Positions 50,618 through 60,688 are shown, numbered from the stretch's first letter. The stretch is 64,000 nt of DNA from Microcoleus sp. FACHB-672 (GCF_014695725.1 NZ_JACJOU010000002.1:120691-184690); one strand, 5' to 3'. Notes: generated by a model from the letters alone, not told the origin. Made by a program: numbers and translations.

Positions 50618-51079
50618 TCAAGACTTTCTGCGCTTTTTCTCTATATACTGCTGGTGATATTCCTCTGCTAAATAGAATTCACCAGCCGGCTTGATCTCGG
50701 TGACGATATCTTTGTCGTAGTTGTCGGCTATTTGTAACTTCTGCTTGGATGCCCTTGCCATTTGTTCTTGCTCTGGGCTGTGGTAGAAGATGACAGACCT
50801 GTATTGTTCGCCGCGATCTGGCCCCTGCCGGTTGAACTGGGTGGGGTCATGGCAATTCCAAAAAACTTTTAGCAACTTCTCATAACTAATCAGGGCCGGG
50901 TCATAGTCTACCCGAACTGCTTCGGCGTGACCTGTTATCCTGGCACAGACATCGAGATAGCAAGGATTCGGAAAATGACCACCCGTATAACCGGCTGTGG
51001 TGGAGGTGACACCCTTGACTTGACGAAAAGTGTTCTCAACACCCCAGAAACAGCCGGCTGCAAAAGTTGCTTGTTCCAT
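50618..51079 (-). CDS. msrA: peptide-methionine (S)-S-oxide reductase
   Basis: From ATG 51079 ([24 protein letters not shown]) the protein has 153 aa and shows the catalytic GCFWG and the [18 protein letters not shown] and [23 protein letters not shown] blocks of MsrA. It repairs oxidised methionines in the cytosol. A longer start at 51112 is possible. A housekeeping gene here hints that the mobile element ends just before it. Confidence 0.92.
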   Translation of the reverse strand: MEQATFAAGCFWGVENTFRQVKGVTSTTAGYTGGHFPNPCYLDVCARITGHAEAVRVDYDPALISYEKLLKVFWNCHDPTQFNRQGPDRGEQYRSVIFYHSPEQEQMARASKQKLQIADNYDKDIVTEIKPAGEFYLAEEYHQQYIEKKRRKS

Positions 51080-51162
51080 TTGTTCTTCGTTTCCTTTATA
51101 GAGGCTGGTCATAGTTTGATTGAATTGAGAATGCTGGGTACGACGGCATTAGGAAGAGAATT

Positions 51163-51360
51163 TTGATGAAATATCAGTTAATTACTGCATTGCTACTGCT
51201 TGCTACAGCCGGCACAAACTCTGAAACGCCTGTAAACGAGCAATCCTCACCACCGGCTAACCCTACAACAGAAACTTCTGTTGGTGCGGCTATTGCTACG
51301 ATTGCACAAAATAAATTAGAGCGTATGTACCAGAATGAACCGTTTGCATCCTTTGATTAA
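51163..51360 (+). CDS. small secreted protein
   Basis: The 65-aa protein has a signal-peptide-like start (MMKYQLITALLLLATAGTNS) followed by a short Ser/Pro/Thr-rich region and a helix. There is no lipobox Cys. Unrecognised. Confidence 0.4.
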   Translation: MMKYQLITALLLLATAGTNSETPVNEQSSPPANPTTETSVGAAIATIAQNKLERMYQNEPFASFD

Positions 51361-51379
51361 TTTGTCCCTACTCTTAGCC

Positions 51380-51750
51380 ATAGACTTCCCCTTCTTTCCG
51401 TCCTCTTGACGGATTGGTTATCGAGACTGCCAGCAGTTGCATTGGGCTGTTTGCCCACTGATACACGCACTTGACGGCGTAATTGCTCATGTATCTATTC
51501 CCAGAAGCCTTTACGTTGCCAGCATCGCAAGTATTTATATACTGTTTGCCATGCCGGCAGGTCTTTGGGCAGATCACTCCAGATACAGCCCTTGTGAATT
51601 TTGTAGAAAATAGCATTGAGAATTTCCCGTTCATTGACCGCATCGCTTGCGGCCTCGGCCATTAGAGGGTGGCGGCAGTAGCAGTAGCGGATGAATTATT
51701 TCCCACTCTCGCTCACTTAATCCGCTACTAGAGCGTTTGGCAGCACGTTC
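51380..51750 (-). pseudogene. decayed IS5-family transposase
   Basis: The minus strand encodes pieces of an IS5-type transposase in different frames: SERE WEIIHPLLLLPP, then EILNAIFYKIHKGCIWSDLPKDLPAWQTVYKYLRCWQRKGFWE, an in-frame stop, and IHEQLRRQVRVSVGKQPNA. These match the N-terminal half of the family. At least one frameshift and one stop are present and the DDE catalytic part is missing. It lies directly upstream of the conflict cassette and may mark its arrival. Confidence 0.7.
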
Positions 51751-51959
51751 ACTGGGCTAACTAAAACAACGAGGCTTAAAGGTTGTTACCATTGTCCCAA
51801 GAGCTAGATACAATACTTTGTGATCTTGTTCTAATTCGTCTACCACCTCCGTTCGCTTAACTTTTATGTAGAAATGTACTCTAAGACTAATGTGTAACTA
51901 CTATAAGGAAAATAATCAAATTCTTAAGTGGAGAGCTATCCGTGGTGATTATCAATAGT

Positions 51960-52313
51960 ATGAGTCAGGTTGGTGGCGAAGAAGTCGAGATTTACATTGA
52001 AGTAGATAAAGTTCCGGACGTCTCTAAGACAGAAGGTTTCTATCGGGATACGCGAGACAGCCCTGCTCAAAAAACTGTTAAAGCAGTGGGCGACTTATTT
52101 GGAAATGGCTTAGACCTCACTCGTAAATGCGCGGTTAAAGTTGTAGAGAGTGTCAAGCAAATGGATGATGGTACAAGACCGAATGAGTTTGAGATTCAAC
52201 TAGCAATCAAATTGGATTCTGAAATCGGTGCAGCAATTGTTAAAGCTAGTTCCGAAGCACAGATGCAGGTCACAATGAAATGGACAGTGAAAGAAACGCC
52301 CAGACAACCCTAG
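51960..52313 (+). CDS. Trypco1-domain (CU044_2847 family) protein
   Basis: The 117-aa protein (MSQVGGEEVEIYIEVDKVPDVS; a GTG at 51942 gives six more residues) ends in PNEFEIQLAIKLDSEIGAAIVKASSEAQMQVTMKW. That is the typical strand-helix-strand of Trypco1/CU044_2847 proteins, small components of NTPase-based bacterial conflict systems. It is the first gene of a five-gene unit and overlaps the AAA ATPase start. Confidence 0.75.
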   Translation: MSQVGGEEVEIYIEVDKVPDVSKTEGFYRDTRDSPAQKTVKAVGDLFGNGLDLTRKCAVKVVESVKQMDDGTRPNEFEIQLAIKLDSEIGAAIVKASSEAQMQVTMKWTVKETPRQP

Positions 52314-53266
52314 TGACTGGAAAATTGGCAATTCCGATATTGCCCTACACGCTGATTGTCGGTCAGCAGCAAATTAAGCTGGCACTGGAACTGGCTTACA
52401 TTGCTCCGCGCATTGGTGGGGTATTGCTCAGTGGGCAACGGGGAACGGGCAAGTCTACCGCAGCACGGGCTTTTGCTCAGATGATGTATGGTTGCCTTCC
52501 GGTTACTCTGCCGATTAACGCAACGGAAGACCGGGTGGTGGGGGGCTGGCAGATAGATGAATTGATGAAGAGTAAGGCAGTTCCCCAGGAAGGATTGCTG
52601 GAACAAGCGAATGGTAGGTTACTTTATATCGATGAGGTTAACCTGCTCGATGACCATATCGTTAATATCATTCTTGATGTGACCTCGACTGGGGTACTGG
52701 TAGTGCAGCGGGAAGGGCAAAGCAACCAAAAGCCTGTTTCCTTTACCCTCGTTGGAACCATGAACCCAGAAGAGGGGGGACTGCGACCGCAGTTGCTTGA
52801 TCGCTTTGGTTTAATGGTGAGTGTGACGGCTGAAACGAATGAAGCTGAGCGCACGATGATTTTACAAACCGTTTTGGAGTTTGATGAAGCGGTATCTCGG
52901 CTCAAAGCAGATGAACCGTCAGCCTATATCAATGAAGCCTTAGAAAAAGATAGCAAATGCAAGACTTTACTAGAGAAAGCGCAGCAGAATTTTTACAGCG
53001 TCAAGGTGCCAGCGAACATCGTTAGAAACTGCGTGGGGTTGGCGGCGGGTTTCCATGCAGAAGGGAATCGGGGTGACTACATTATCGCGTTGGCGGCTCG
53101 TGCCTACGCTGCGCTTGAGGGGGCGGAACAGGTAACAAACAACCATGTGGCAAAAGTAGCTCGATTGGCACTTCAGCATCGTCGCCCTGAAGTCCTCCAT
53201 AGCAACCAGATGCCGTGGAGTAAAGAGGATTATAAGCGCGTGACCGAGATTTTGAGCGGTGAGTGA
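52280..53266 (+). CDS. MoxR/ChlI-type AAA+ ATPase
   Basis: The 328-aa protein has Walker A SGQRGTGKSTAARAF near residue 50, Walker B RLLYIDEVNLLDD near 112, and sensor/Arg-finger region FTLVGTMNPEEGGLRPQLLDRFGLMV near 155: the helix-2-insert clade of magnesium chelatase I. GTG 52313 (MTGKLAIPILPYTLIVGQ), which overlaps the previous stop as TAGTG, is an alternative start. Its partner is the following ChlD-like VWA gene; it probably remodels or activates the effector. Confidence 0.9.
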   Translation: MDSERNAQTTLVTGKLAIPILPYTLIVGQQQIKLALELAYIAPRIGGVLLSGQRGTGKSTAARAFAQMMYGCLPVTLPINATEDRVVGGWQIDELMKSKAVPQEGLLEQANGRLLYIDEVNLLDDHIVNIILDVTSTGVLVVQREGQSNQKPVSFTLVGTMNPEEGGLRPQLLDRFGLMVSVTAETNEAERTMILQTVLEFDEAVSRLKADEPSAYINEALEKDSKCKTLLEKAQQNFYSVKVPANIVRNCVGLAAGFHAEGNRGDYIIALAARAYAALEGAEQVTNNHVAKVARLALQHRRPEVLHSNQMPWSKEDYKRVTEILSGE

Positions 53267-55148
53267 TTCGGCTAAATCATCCCAACTGAGTTTGACCGAT
53301 GCATTTACAAGATCGCTAGCTTGTGCTGCTATCAGTCCAGGACTGCGAAATATTCTGGTGTTCGATGCCTCTCCTGAGACACTGCGGCTGGCTGCTCAAA
53401 CCGCAACCCAGATGCTGGAAGTTATCACTGGGTATCCAGTTGTGTCGGTGACGTTGGGAACCTTTGAAGCTGAGGATGAATTGTGGGGAAGTTTGGGGTT
53501 GTGCGGTAAGCCAGGAGAACAGCCCTTTCAATGGAAACAGGGTTTGCTGGCAGCAGGGCAGAATAATTCCCAATTGCGGCTAGTAGTGATTCCAGATTTG
53601 ACTAAGCTGAGTTTAGCAGCAGCACGCGCTTGTGTAGTGTTGATGGGGGCAGATGTAGCACATCTGGAGCGTCACGGGCAGCAGGCGAATTGGCAACCCA
53701 ATCTCTGCTGGTTGGCTGGCTGTGCCAGTGATGAAGTGGGCGTGGTTTCTCCTCACCTGCTAGACCGCTTTGCCCTGCGGTTGAGTGAACAGAGTACAAA
53801 AACTACAGACAGAGTAGCGGAAATTCTGGAATTGATTGATGAGCGGGAATTAGGGAAGGAAACGGAGCTTGAGTCTTTGCCAATTGAGATTCGTGATCAC
53901 CTCCAAAAAGCTCTCCTACTTTGTTCCGCAATTACAGTCCAAGCCACAGCCCGGATACTAGATTACACATCAACGCTGGAGGTGTACAGTCCTCGTCGAG
54001 AGATTGCTTTAGGACGACTGGCTCAGGCAAATGCGCGACTGGAGGGTGCAGCCGAGATGATGGCAGCACACGTTGATGCTGCCGCCCGAATGATTGGGTT
54101 AAAACCAGTTGCCAAGCAGACAGAAGACTCATCAAAGGTGGGTTCTGAGCCTGTAACCCCACAGCCCGATCTCCCCAAACCTACAGAGGCAACACCGACT
54201 TCAACATCTCCTTTAACAGACAAGCCTGAGCCATCTACAGTTAGGGAGCCTGTTTATGAGTCGGATAAACCTGAGCCGCAACCAACCACGCAACTAACAG
54301 TACCACTCAATCCTTACCCAGAAGATGAAGCACCTGTTGAGCGGGAAGCGGCTTCGCTACGGTTGCCGCCTCGTCGGTTTCGGACATCTGCGGCTGCTCG
54401 TGGCCCCATTGTCGGGGTGGAGAAGGCGGCGACTTTTCAGGATTTAGCGTTGGTGAGGACGTTACTGGAAGCGGCAAAATTTCAGTCGATTCGCCAACAG
54501 TCAACAGCTAATGGTAATCGGCGACTGGTGCTGTCGCCTACAGATTTGCATTGCTATCGCCGAGCGCCTGTAGCAGAACAAATGCTGATGCTGGTACTCG
54601 ATCACACTTGTCTACGGGATTGTAATTGGCAGGAGGAATTGTTGCCCTACCTGAGTTGGGCGTATGTGGAACGGGCTAGCGTTTGCCTAATCCAAGTGGG
54701 TGCGGTGGATGCGCAGCATGAGTTACGAGCTGAACGGGTCATGGCGCAAAGCATTTTGGTGCCTCGCATCAGTGCTGGAATTGAGGCAGGACGGGGTAAG
54801 GCTACACCTCTAGCTCATGGTTTGGATTTGGCATTGCAGACTCTACGCCATGCGTTGCAACATGGACTTAGCACAGTGCAGCAAGCCGTGCTGGTGGTGA
54901 TTAGTGATGGGCGGGGGAATGTGCCACTGGAAGCCAGCCTCTTGGGTAGGATTGCGCCGCCTGTTGGACGAAAAGGGTTTGAAGATGCGTTGCAGGTGGC
55001 TGAACGCATCCGGGGTTTGGATGGAGTGAAGGCAGTTCTCCTGAATCCACAACCAAAGCAATATGCGGATTTACCCCTGGAACTGGCTGAGGCTATTGGG
55101 GCAACTGTGGTTTTGATACCACCTCTGGAGGCAGTCGAGGTGGAATGA
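53259..55148 (+). CDS. ChlD-like protein with VWA domain
   Basis: GTG start overlapping the ATPase by 8 bp; 629 aa. It has an N-terminal AAA-like domain lacking Walker A (residues about 10-290), a Pro/Thr/Glu-rich linker (295-375) and a C-terminal von Willebrand A domain. In the metal site the usual DxSxS is LVLDHTCLRD (near 446), while the later GRGKATPLAHGL and VVISDGRGN are present. So the MIDAS is partly degenerate. As in Mg-chelatase I/D pairs, it should form a complex with the ATPase. Confidence 0.85.
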   Translation: MSDSAKSSQLSLTDAFTRSLACAAISPGLRNILVFDASPETLRLAAQTATQMLEVITGYPVVSVTLGTFEAEDELWGSLGLCGKPGEQPFQWKQGLLAAGQNNSQLRLVVIPDLTKLSLAAARACVVLMGADVAHLERHGQQANWQPNLCWLAGCASDEVGVVSPHLLDRFALRLSEQSTKTTDRVAEILELIDERELGKETELESLPIEIRDHLQKALLLCSAITVQATARILDYTSTLEVYSPRREIALGRLAQANARLEGAAEMMAAHVDAAARMIGLKPVAKQTEDSSKVGSEPVTPQPDLPKPTEATPTSTSPLTDKPEPSTVREPVYESDKPEPQPTTQLTVPLNPYPEDEAPVEREAASLRLPPRRFRTSAAARGPIVGVEKAATFQDLALVRTLLEAAKFQSIRQQSTANGNRRLVLSPTDLHCYRRAPVAEQMLMLVLDHTCLRDCNWQEELLPYLSWAYVERASVCLIQVGAVDAQHELRAERVMAQSILVPRISAGIEAGRGKATPLAHGLDLALQTLRHALQHGLSTVQQAVLVVISDGRGNVPLEASLLGRIAPPVGRKGFEDALQVAERIRGLDGVKAVLLNPQPKQYADLPLELAEAIGATVVLIPPLEAVEVE

Positions 55149-56440
55149 TGGCTGATAAATCAAAGCTTTCAATCACGCAACGGGCAATAACTTCACCAAC
55201 AGGTTTAAGTCGAACCAAAGAGCTACCCTTTAAAGCTTCAGAGGCAGCAGCACCGAAACAAACTGCACCACCTCTACCAGAGGATTTAGAAACTGCAACA
55301 GAAAAAAAACTCTTCCCACCCAATGAGCTTTACATCACGATGAAGCTACCGCAAGAGGTTGCTATTCTGCATATTTATCAGAATGGGACGGATGAATATT
55401 CTGTATGGGGTGGTAATGTTGAAAATGAGCTACAACAAACTAAGCCAAATAAAAAGCCCGATCTTTGTTTAGGGCAACTAATGGAAAAAGACAAGCTTCC
55501 CGAAGATGTTCAGGTTGATATAAGGTATTTTTCCCATGTAAATCTGGAGATTCGCAAGTGGTTGAAGACGTTGCGACGCAGGTTGGGTAAGCAGCTTTGT
55601 CTAGTGATTGCCGATCACACAGATTTTGAAATTCCTTGGGAAATGTTTGAACTATCACCCTACGAGTCGCCGAATGAGTATCTGGGCGCTTTGATTACAA
55701 CGGTGCGCTGGCGACAAATTATTAGTGGGGATGATTATGTAGTGTTGGAGTTTAAAGCAGATGAGTGCTGTGGTAATGCTGTTGCCTATGTACTTGATAC
55801 AGAGCTAAATGGAGTGGGACCAGAGCTTGATATTTTAGAGCAATTGCAGGCATCCATATACCGGAGTAGTAAGCATAATATCAAATTATTCCAGGCTCAT
55901 TTACAGCGGAATGATGCTAATTGTGGTTTTGTTTATATTTCTTGTCATGGAACTTATGGAAGTGATTTTCGGAAATTTACTCTCGGTTCAGGTAAGGATG
56001 AACAGCAACAGTTAAAGTTACTGGCTTTACGCAACTGTCAGCTTAATTTGGTTAAAAATTCTCAGGGAATTGTCTTTATTAATGCTTGTCATTCGGGTCG
56101 TGAGCAAGCTCATTCTTCTATCCCTCATAGTTATCGCATGGGGTTTATTGAGCTTTTTTTAGCAAGTGGGGCGCGGGGTGTGATTGGTACGCTGGGTACT
56201 GTAGGAGATTCCTATGCGGCTAAGTTTGCCTATGACTTGATTCAGGAGTCTTTGCGATCGCCTAACCTTTCAGTAGCAGCACTGCTGCAAGAACTGCGGT
56301 TTAAGATGGTTGCCAATTTTCCCGATAAGCCAACTAACGAAGAGTGGGAATCTTTTATTTATACATTTATGTATGTCTACTACGGCAATCCAATGACGGT
56401 ACTCCGGCTCACCCCATCAGGAGGACAGCTCAATGTCTGA
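55145..56440 (+). CDS. CHAT-domain caspase-like protein
   Basis: The 431-aa protein has an uncharacterised N-terminal half with a Pro/Ala-rich start. A C-terminal CHAT protease follows with the catalytic His in FVYISCHGTYGSDF (near 268) and the catalytic Cys in FINACHSGREQ (near 314). GFIELFLASGARGVIGTLG, near 340, is typical. It overlaps both neighbours (4 and 8 bp). It is the likely proteolytic effector of the cassette. No TPR repeats are attached. Confidence 0.9.
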   Translation: MMADKSKLSITQRAITSPTGLSRTKELPFKASEAAAPKQTAPPLPEDLETATEKKLFPPNELYITMKLPQEVAILHIYQNGTDEYSVWGGNVENELQQTKPNKKPDLCLGQLMEKDKLPEDVQVDIRYFSHVNLEIRKWLKTLRRRLGKQLCLVIADHTDFEIPWEMFELSPYESPNEYLGALITTVRWRQIISGDDYVVLEFKADECCGNAVAYVLDTELNGVGPELDILEQLQASIYRSSKHNIKLFQAHLQRNDANCGFVYISCHGTYGSDFRKFTLGSGKDEQQQLKLLALRNCQLNLVKNSQGIVFINACHSGREQAHSSIPHSYRMGFIELFLASGARGVIGTLGTVGDSYAAKFAYDLIQESLRSPNLSVAALLQELRFKMVANFPDKPTNEEWESFIYTFMYVYYGNPMTVLRLTPSGGQLNV

Positions 56441-59381
56441 TACTCAGCAGCTACCCCTATCTGTTCAACCAGTAATTAGCTACCCGCGTGAAGCGCAGGT
56501 TGGTAAGACTTACCTGATGACAATTGACCTGCAACCGTCTGGGGATGGTAAGTGGCTTTATGAAGAGGAGGAGTATCCCATCTACTGTATGTTGGACACT
56601 TCGCCTTTGTTCAGCAGCAAGCCTGTGGGAGAGCCAGCAGTAGTGCTGCATCGTTTTGGCGGTAGTTATGGAGCTGCTAAGTTTTTGCTGACAGCAGCCC
56701 AGGAAGAGATGGAGGGAGAGATTAGGGTAACGTTGGTTAATGCTTGGGGTGTACCAGTTAAAGTGCTTAATCTGGTTGATCTACAAGTTAAACAGGAGTT
56801 GACTCGTCTGCCAAACAACAAGGTAGCAGAGTTTGAGATCCAACAAGAACAAGATAACAAGATTGACATTAATTCCTTAGTAAAGGAGCTACGCCAAAAG
56901 GTAAAAAGCAGCATCCAAGAACATTGTGGAACAATGCAGGTGCTGGATATGACTCAGCCTATCGAGTTGAATCATATCTACACCAACGTCAATATTCTGG
57001 AGAAAATCACAGGACGCCGGCGCAAAGAAATTGCTGAATTACTGCAAGAGTGTAACTCAGCGGATTTTGAGCGTTTTGGACTTGGTAAAATCGCTGAAAA
57101 ACGAGTGTCAGGACTGAAAGCCGTCGAGAAATATACCAAGCTGATGATCTTGGGAAAGCCGGGAGCGGGAAAAACCACGTTTCTGAAGTATGTAGCGATG
57201 CAGTGTATTGCAGGAAATTTTCAGGCTGAGCGGGTGCCGGTTTTTGTCACCCTCTACGACTTTGCGGAAGCTCGAAATAAACCAGGATTACTGGAATACA
57301 TCTGCCAGCAACTTTCTAACGCCGGTGCAGAAACACAAAATTTTGCGTCTATGCAAGAGGTGATCACCCACGGCAGAACGTTAATTTTACTTGATGGCTT
57401 AGATGAAGTTAGAGAAGAGGACAGCAAACGTGTTTTAAACGAAATTCGTGATTTCTCTGACGAGTATCGTGATAGTCATTTTGTAATAGCTTGCCGCATC
57501 GCAGCGCAAGAATATACTTTTGATAAATTTACAGAGGTGGAACTAGCTGATTTTGACAATGAGCAAATTGCCACTTTTGCGAACAACTGGTTTAAGGATA
57601 AAGCGATAAAACCGGAAATTTTTCTTGAACGTATTCAATACAATCGACGGGTCACAGAGCTTGCCAGAGATCCGCTATGGCTGACTCTGTTATGTTTGGT
57701 ATTTGAAGAATCCGGAGATTTTCCAGCGAATCGGTCTGAACTGTACAAAGAAGGACTGGATGCGCTGCTGAAAAAATGGGATGCCAAGCGCGGAATTGAG
57801 CGCCATCAGATTTACAAAAAGCTATCAGTTCAGCGCAAGGAAGATTTACTCAGTAAAATAGCTCTAACTACGTTTGTACAAGGGGATTATTTCTTTAAAC
57901 AGAGAGTAGTAGAGCAATATATTGCTGATTACCTTCGTACTCTACCTGATGTTAATTCTGATTTGAAAGCCTTGGAACTAGACAGCGAGAAAGTTTTACA
58001 ATCGATTGAAGCTCAACATGGGCTATTAGTAGAAAGGGCTAAAGGAATTTATTCATTCCACCACCTAGCTTTTCATGAGTATTTCACTGCTAGAGAGATT
58101 ATTGTCGGCAAACAATCATCAGACGAAGCATTGCAAAATCTAGTCAGCCACATCACCAAAGCACGCTGGCGCGAAGTCTTTTTACTGGCAGTTGGGATGT
58201 TGCCAAGTGCAGACCGGCTTTTGCTACTAATGAAGCAGCAGATTGATATGCTTGTAGCTTCCGATAACAGGTTACAGCAGTTTTTAGAATGGGTCAGCCA
58301 GAAATCCGCTTCAGTTGAAGTTCCCTTTAAATCTGTAGCTGTCCGGGCTTTGTACTTTCACTTTGAGCTTGATCGCGCTCACAACACAGTTAGTGCCCGT
58401 GTCTCTAGGGTTTTTAAATTGGCTTATACTCTGGATCGCGCTTTTGCTATAACGCCTACATTTGATCTTGACCATGCTTTTTACAACGTCCTTGTCCTTG
58501 CCCGTGCCCTTGCTCCCGAACTTGTTGATGCCTCTGCCTTTGAAGCTGACGGCAGCAGTGACATTGCTCCTGAACTGAAGCAATCGCTCCAAGAACTCAA
58601 AGGGCAACTACCTGATCCTTATAAAGACAAGGAAAGATTCAATGTATGGCGGAAAGCTCAGGGGCAAGCTTGGGCTGACAGATTAAAAGCTGTGATAATT
58701 AAATATCACGGCATTGGGTATGATTGGCAATTTGATGAACAACAAAAAGGATTGCTCAAGGAATATTACGATGCTAATAATTTGCTAGTAGATTGTTTAA
58801 ATAGCGATTGCTATGTCAGCCAAAAAGTGCAACAAGAAATAGAGGATACGCTCTTGCTGCCTCTAGGTGAATTTTCTTCTTCGTACACCCAATTTTATGA
58901 AGGTTTAGAAGAAGCTAGTGAGGAAATAAAACAAGTAATTATAAGCAATTTTGGTCATTTAGAGTTTATTGTGAGTGCTGATTTTAATATGGATTTTGAT
59001 AGTGACAATATAGAAGAAGTTAGAGTAGATTCCGTTGAAATAATTGACAAACTTATCGTAAGTGCTGATGATTGGGAACCTGAAAATCACCTAGTCACAT
59101 TTGAATTGAAAGTTAATATTTCTTATACAGCAAATATTAGTTACGAGAGTTTAGAATCGGCTATTTTTGACAAAGAAGATCAATTGTATTATAATACCGA
59201 ATTTATTAAAGAGGAAGTTCACCAGCAAGTTATACGTCTTGTAGAAGTTGAGCTTATTTTCTTTAGAGATAGTTCATACAATTTGTGTTTTGGCGAAATA
59301 GACTATATTGATTTTTATTCCAAGAACTCTAAGGAACCCATTCTTATTGAGCCAGAAAGCCTTGAAAATGAGTATCACTAA
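56433..59381 (+). CDS. NACHT NTPase with N-terminal beta domain
   Basis: The 982-aa protein starts with a beta-rich domain (VQPVISYPREAQVGKTYLMTIDLQPSG to about 125). A NACHT module follows with P-loop ILGKPGAGKTTFLKYVA near 240, Walker B TLILLDGLDEVREED near 316 and ACRIAAQEY. Winged-helix/helical regions follow (FHHLAFHEYFTAREI near 545), then a helical stretch and a beta-rich C-terminal domain (after about 840). NACHT proteins act as NLR-like sensors against phage in bacteria. The C-terminal part is the likely sensor and is unassigned. Confidence 0.9.
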   Translation: MSDTQQLPLSVQPVISYPREAQVGKTYLMTIDLQPSGDGKWLYEEEEYPIYCMLDTSPLFSSKPVGEPAVVLHRFGGSYGAAKFLLTAAQEEMEGEIRVTLVNAWGVPVKVLNLVDLQVKQELTRLPNNKVAEFEIQQEQDNKIDINSLVKELRQKVKSSIQEHCGTMQVLDMTQPIELNHIYTNVNILEKITGRRRKEIAELLQECNSADFERFGLGKIAEKRVSGLKAVEKYTKLMILGKPGAGKTTFLKYVAMQCIAGNFQAERVPVFVTLYDFAEARNKPGLLEYICQQLSNAGAETQNFASMQEVITHGRTLILLDGLDEVREEDSKRVLNEIRDFSDEYRDSHFVIACRIAAQEYTFDKFTEVELADFDNEQIATFANNWFKDKAIKPEIFLERIQYNRRVTELARDPLWLTLLCLVFEESGDFPANRSELYKEGLDALLKKWDAKRGIERHQIYKKLSVQRKEDLLSKIALTTFVQGDYFFKQRVVEQYIADYLRTLPDVNSDLKALELDSEKVLQSIEAQHGLLVERAKGIYSFHHLAFHEYFTAREIIVGKQSSDEALQNLVSHITKARWREVFLLAVGMLPSADRLLLLMKQQIDMLVASDNRLQQFLEWVSQKSASVEVPFKSVAVRALYFHFELDRAHNTVSARVSRVFKLAYTLDRAFAITPTFDLDHAFYNVLVLARALAPELVDASAFEADGSSDIAPELKQSLQELKGQLPDPYKDKERFNVWRKAQGQAWADRLKAVIIKYHGIGYDWQFDEQQKGLLKEYYDANNLLVDCLNSDCYVSQKVQQEIEDTLLLPLGEFSSSYTQFYEGLEEASEEIKQVIISNFGHLEFIVSADFNMDFDSDNIEEVRVDSVEIIDKLIVSADDWEPENHLVTFELKVNISYTANISYESLESAIFDKEDQLYYNTEFIKEEVHQQVIRLVEVELIFFRDSSYNLCFGEIDYIDFYSKNSKEPILIEPESLENEYH

Positions 59382-60238
59382 ATCGATATTTTTATTAAGG
59401 ATTGCTTTTTTTATTTTACTATAATTAAAATTTTAATTTATTTTTAAAGATTGATAAAAGAGACAAAAATCAAGCTTTTACAGAGGTAATATTTGGCTTT
59501 AGGCTGCTTGGTTGATAAGAGTGATAGATTCTGAAATGTAAGTAGGCGGGAAGAGGAGTATCGTTTAAGCTGAGAAGTTACCACACCAATCAGCAGAAAC
59601 AATGATTCCAACTCTCGACTCTATGATGCGTTGAATGATTTTCTGCCTCAATGTGACAACCAGTAAGTCTAATGGTTAAAACCTGGAGGCTTCCCACTTG
59701 TGAGATCTGTTTGCCCTCACTCAGTTGTGTGGGGTGATTGTGTTGAGGATGTTGTTTTTGGTATTCCAGTGGGGCAAGTCGTCGCGTCCAGTAAGTGTCG
59801 TTTAGCCGATGCTCATTAGATGCGGAGGATAAGTTCCCCCAAACTTGGTTAGAATTGGGTTCATCTTGCCATGACCCAGCAGTGGAACATTCCGGTTTAT
59901 CGGTTTCTATCCAGTCTGCCTGACCCCCAACCTGCGATTGTTTCCAAAGGACAATTTGATTGCTCTTTAATCGTGAATTCACTGTCCTCAGACGCATTCC
60001 ACCTTCCTAGTTTTGTCAGTCAAGCAGAACGGAAACCTTTGGTGGTCACTAGCACAACTTGCCGGCATGGCCATTACTGCCTGCTGCAATATTGGTCAGT
60101 TTCGGGTGGATGCGGCAAGCATCCAACAGGGCGCAAACCCTTTTATTCGTCATACGTGGCTTTTAAAGAGTTGGCAGACTAACAGCAAAAAGCACCATCA
60201 ATCAGGTCTACTGATTTGTTTGCTACTTTTGTTGAGTT
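59382..60238. other. gene-poor region with degenerate frames
   Basis: About 860 bp. The first 100 bp are AT-rich. Short frames on both strands (59590-59997 minus, 59871-60182 and 60013-60312 plus) overlap each other and show no domain. The region may be remains of an insertion, but nothing identifiable is left. Confidence 0.35.
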
Positions 60239-60688
60239 TTAACACCTTCCCGAATCAATACATCCCTGTTTTAGCTGCCTTACGGGACGCACGAATCGGC
60301 TATTTGCCCTAACCCAGCAGTGGTATCGGCTCACAGATGTACCGATCCAAATCCAAGGCATCCCCCGGTCATCTAGAGCAATAAGAGGGCCGCGAATCAG
60401 TTCTCCTTGCTTGAATGTGTTGTTGCCCAGCGGAAAGTTATAAAAATCCTGGCCTTGAGGACTGAGGCGGTCTGCAAGCCGGCAGTTTAACCCGTTGGGA
60501 TCAGGGTCTACGACTTCCCACTCGTAGGGAAGGGGGCCGCGTCCTCCTTCAATGTAGTAATCACCATTTTCATCTTCCACCAAGCGCCGTTCCTGAGCAA
60601 CGGCTAAGTGAGTTGGCAGAACTATTAAGGCACTGAGACACAACCCGATTCCGAGAACAGCCGGCAAACCAGTTTTTGCAAGATTCAT
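60239..60688 (-). CDS. secreted hypothetical protein
   Basis: ATG 60688 (MNLAKTGLPAVLGIGLCLSALIVLPTHLAVAQERR) gives 149 aa with a clear signal peptide cut near AVAQ. The mature part has an acidic EDENGDYYIEGGRGP and a C-terminal SH3-like region (GLNCRLAD...GQDFYNFP...KQGELIRGPLIALDDRGMPWIWI) with four cysteines. Related to cyanobacterial small secreted SH3b-like proteins; function unknown. Confidence 0.65.
   Translation of the reverse strand: MNLAKTGLPAVLGIGLCLSALIVLPTHLAVAQERRLVEDENGDYYIEGGRGPLPYEWEVVDPDPNGLNCRLADRLSPQGQDFYNFPLGNNTFKQGELIRGPLIALDDRGMPWIWIGTSVSRYHCWVRANSRFVRPVRQLKQGCIDSGRC

Noticed and set aside
53437..53450. TCCAGTTGTGTC identical to the tRNA-Val 3' end
   Set aside because: It lies inside the VWA coding sequence without further similarity.
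59590..60312. Overlapping frames after the NACHT gene considered as genes or transposase
   Set aside because: No motif found; frames on both strands are mutually exclusive and lack start signals.
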